From contig JAISYD010000273.1 of the NCBI GenBank assembly GCA_031270145.1, positions 1 to 15,362 on the forward strand: DNA of 15,362 nt, read 5' to 3'. Positions 14,780-15,362 of this stretch are shown here, piece after piece. How positions within the stretch are numbered: position 1 is the first letter of the stretch; each line of letters begins with the position of its first letter. The position numbers were made by a program, and so were the translations under genes. The DNA is from Planctomycetota bacterium. GTDB taxonomy: Bacteria; Planctomycetota; SZUA-567. The notes below the pieces were generated by a model, which saw nothing but the letters and a program-made list of their open reading frames with translations, searched no databases and was not told the origin of the DNA.

Positions 14780-14830
14780 GGCAGACTCCTTTCATCGACG
14801 TTGGCAGTCTTTCAGGATTCAACTGCCTGA
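14780..14830 (-). promoter_or_regulatory. hsp20 5' leader with alternative folds over the ribosome-binding site
   Basis: In the transcript, GGCAG (14827-14823) can pair either with CUGCC in ACUGCC (14807-14803) or with CUGCC (14784-14780) next to the start codon. In the latter case UCCU (14817-14814) also pairs with AGGA of the ribosome-binding site (14790-14787). The two folds exclude each other. This is a possible RNA thermometer, seen by hand pairing only. Confidence 0.3.
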
Positions 14831-15205
14831 TTTTTACTTTCACTTTATTCATTAGCAATTATAGTGCTAATTGCAATAAATATAGTTAAATTTATTACAA
14901 CTAAATAATAATAATATACTTATATTATTAAATGTCATTTATAAGATAAGATGAAAATAGGTTTATTAAATTGCTTTTTGTCATTACGACAATAAAATCT
15001 CAATCATGTCAATATGACAGACAACTAAAAGCAGGTGCGGCGGCGTAATTGTTTTGCTCGACTGGCGGCCGGATTCGTCGACCGCCAGCTTACCAATTCG
15101 CAACGTCCAAGTGATTACAAACCGGAAAAGGCAAGCGCCGGCGGTTGCTTAAAAGCCGAAACTCATTCTGGAAGATAAAATGATCCCGCGGCATCTTTTC
15201 GAGGA
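14831..15205. other. Gene-free A+T-rich intergenic island
   Basis: No convincing gene lies between the hsp20 leader and the tRNA promoter. Bases from about 14830 to 15040 are strikingly A+T-rich against the G+C-rich rest. They contain a perfect 10-bp inverted repeat, TAATAATATA (14909-14918) and TATATTATTA (14921-14930), and two copies of TGTC-N5-GACA (14979-14991 and 15007-15019). From 15040 on the composition returns to normal, with a CTGGCGG/CCGCCAG stem (15062-15068, 15082-15088) lacking a T-tract. Confidence 0.6.
14852..14874 (-). promoter_or_regulatory. hsp20 promoter -10 box within a CIRCE-like palindrome
   Basis: The minus strand reads TTAGCACTATAATTGCTAA (14870-14852): TTAGCA and TGCTAA arms enclose a perfect TATAAT (14863-14858). 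A second nested repeat, GCAATT (14855-14860) and AATTGC (14869-14874), overlaps it. The left half matches the first eight bases of the HrcA operator CIRCE (TTAGCACTC-N9-GAGTGCTAA), but the arms are 8 bp closer. I see no good -35 box, as would fit a regulated promoter. Transcription would start near 14851, giving a leader of about 70 bases. Confidence 0.5.
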
Positions 15206-15235
15206 TTGACAAAGCAAGAGCTTTTGCCGTATAAT
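15206..15235 (+). promoter_or_regulatory. sigma70 promoter of the tRNA-Arg gene
   Basis: Perfect TTGACA (15206-15211) and perfect TATAAT (15230-15235) with an 18-base spacer. Transcription would start about 45 bases before the mature tRNA. This is the best promoter in the window and shows that the host uses standard sigma70 boxes. Confidence 0.85.
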
Positions 15236-15286
15236 CAGTCAAGAGCGAAGCGTTTTGGCGCCCGACGTTATAACGGCATCAGAAAC

Positions 15287-15361
15287 ACCCCGGTAGCCCA
15301 ATGGATAAGGCGACAGCCTCCGGAGCTGTAAATAGGGGTTCGATTCCCTTCCGGGGTGCCA
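15287..15361 (+). tRNA. tRNA-Arg (anticodon CCG)
   Basis: A complete cloverleaf can be drawn. The acceptor ACCCCGG (15287-15293) pairs with CCGGGGT (15351-15357), followed by discriminator G and an encoded CCA. The D arm is GCC...GGC around AATGGATAA. The anticodon stem ACAGC/GCTGT holds loop CTCCGGA, so the anticodon is CCG and reads CGG (arginine). The T arm has loop TTCGATT. The gene ends one base before the window edge. I see no attachment-site repeat of its 3' end elsewhere in the window. Confidence 0.95.
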
Positions 15362-15362
15362 A

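Noticed and set aside
15062..15088. CTGGCGG/CCGCCAG stem as a terminator or attachment site
   Set aside because: It has no T-tract, no neighbouring gene end and no repeat elsewhere in the window; left as an unexplained hairpin.
1..15362. CRISPR array, prophage or replication origin
   Set aside because: I found no regularly spaced direct repeats, no phage structural or integrase genes beyond IS remnants, and no DnaA-box cluster.

Overview
This is a G+C-rich (about 60% by eye) bacterial chromosomal window. It has tightly packed, translationally coupled genes, frequent GTG/TTG starts and a CCA-encoding tRNA gene. The HU-type protein (RNFGVFEVK...ARNPRTG) and the mix of genes look to me like the Planctomycetes/PVC part of the tree. 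An orphan 2-hydroxyacyl-CoA dehydratase-type iron-sulfur protein suggests an anaerobe. Both placements are inferences from recalled family sequences, not searches.

Left end (1-568): a graveyard of insertion sequences. It holds the 5' end of an IS256-like transposase running off the window, a 206-bp mini-element with about 52-bp inverted ends that carries a 34-codon piece of an IS5-type transposase, and the C-terminal piece of an IS3-type integrase/transposase touching the end of the next gene.

Region 565-5776: a four-gene minus-strand operon behind a good promoter (TTGACG-N17-TACAAT). In order it encodes a membrane-anchored spermidine-synthase-like protein, an OleD/3-beta-HSD-like NAD(P) reductase, an orphan 2-hydroxyacyl-CoA dehydratase subunit and a MATE exporter. 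The first two junctions are GTGA overlaps. All four genes appear to use non-ATG starts. The combination suggests making or modifying a small molecule and exporting it, but the product is unknown.

Region 5818-8141 (plus strand): an HU-type nucleoid protein overlaps thiS by ATGA. ThiG and a TSUP-family transporter (TauE/SafE type) follow, giving a sulfur/thiamin-thiazole cluster. The leader contains patches that resemble a TPP riboswitch but lacks its core.

Region 8206-11166: uvrB (plus strand) converges on an Sfp-type phosphopantetheinyl transferase gene (minus strand). The latter is coupled by TGATG to a large unrecognised 851-residue protein (11166-13721) with a TPR-like C-terminus. A promoter embedded in a 12-bp-arm palindrome precedes that gene.

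Region 13843-15361: two small heat-shock proteins (Hsp20) on the minus strand, preceded by a compact CIRCE-like palindrome over a TATAAT box and a 5' UTR able to fold over the ribosome-binding site. An unusually A+T-rich intergenic island follows. The window ends with a plus-strand tRNA-Arg(CCG) gene that has its own sigma70-type promoter.
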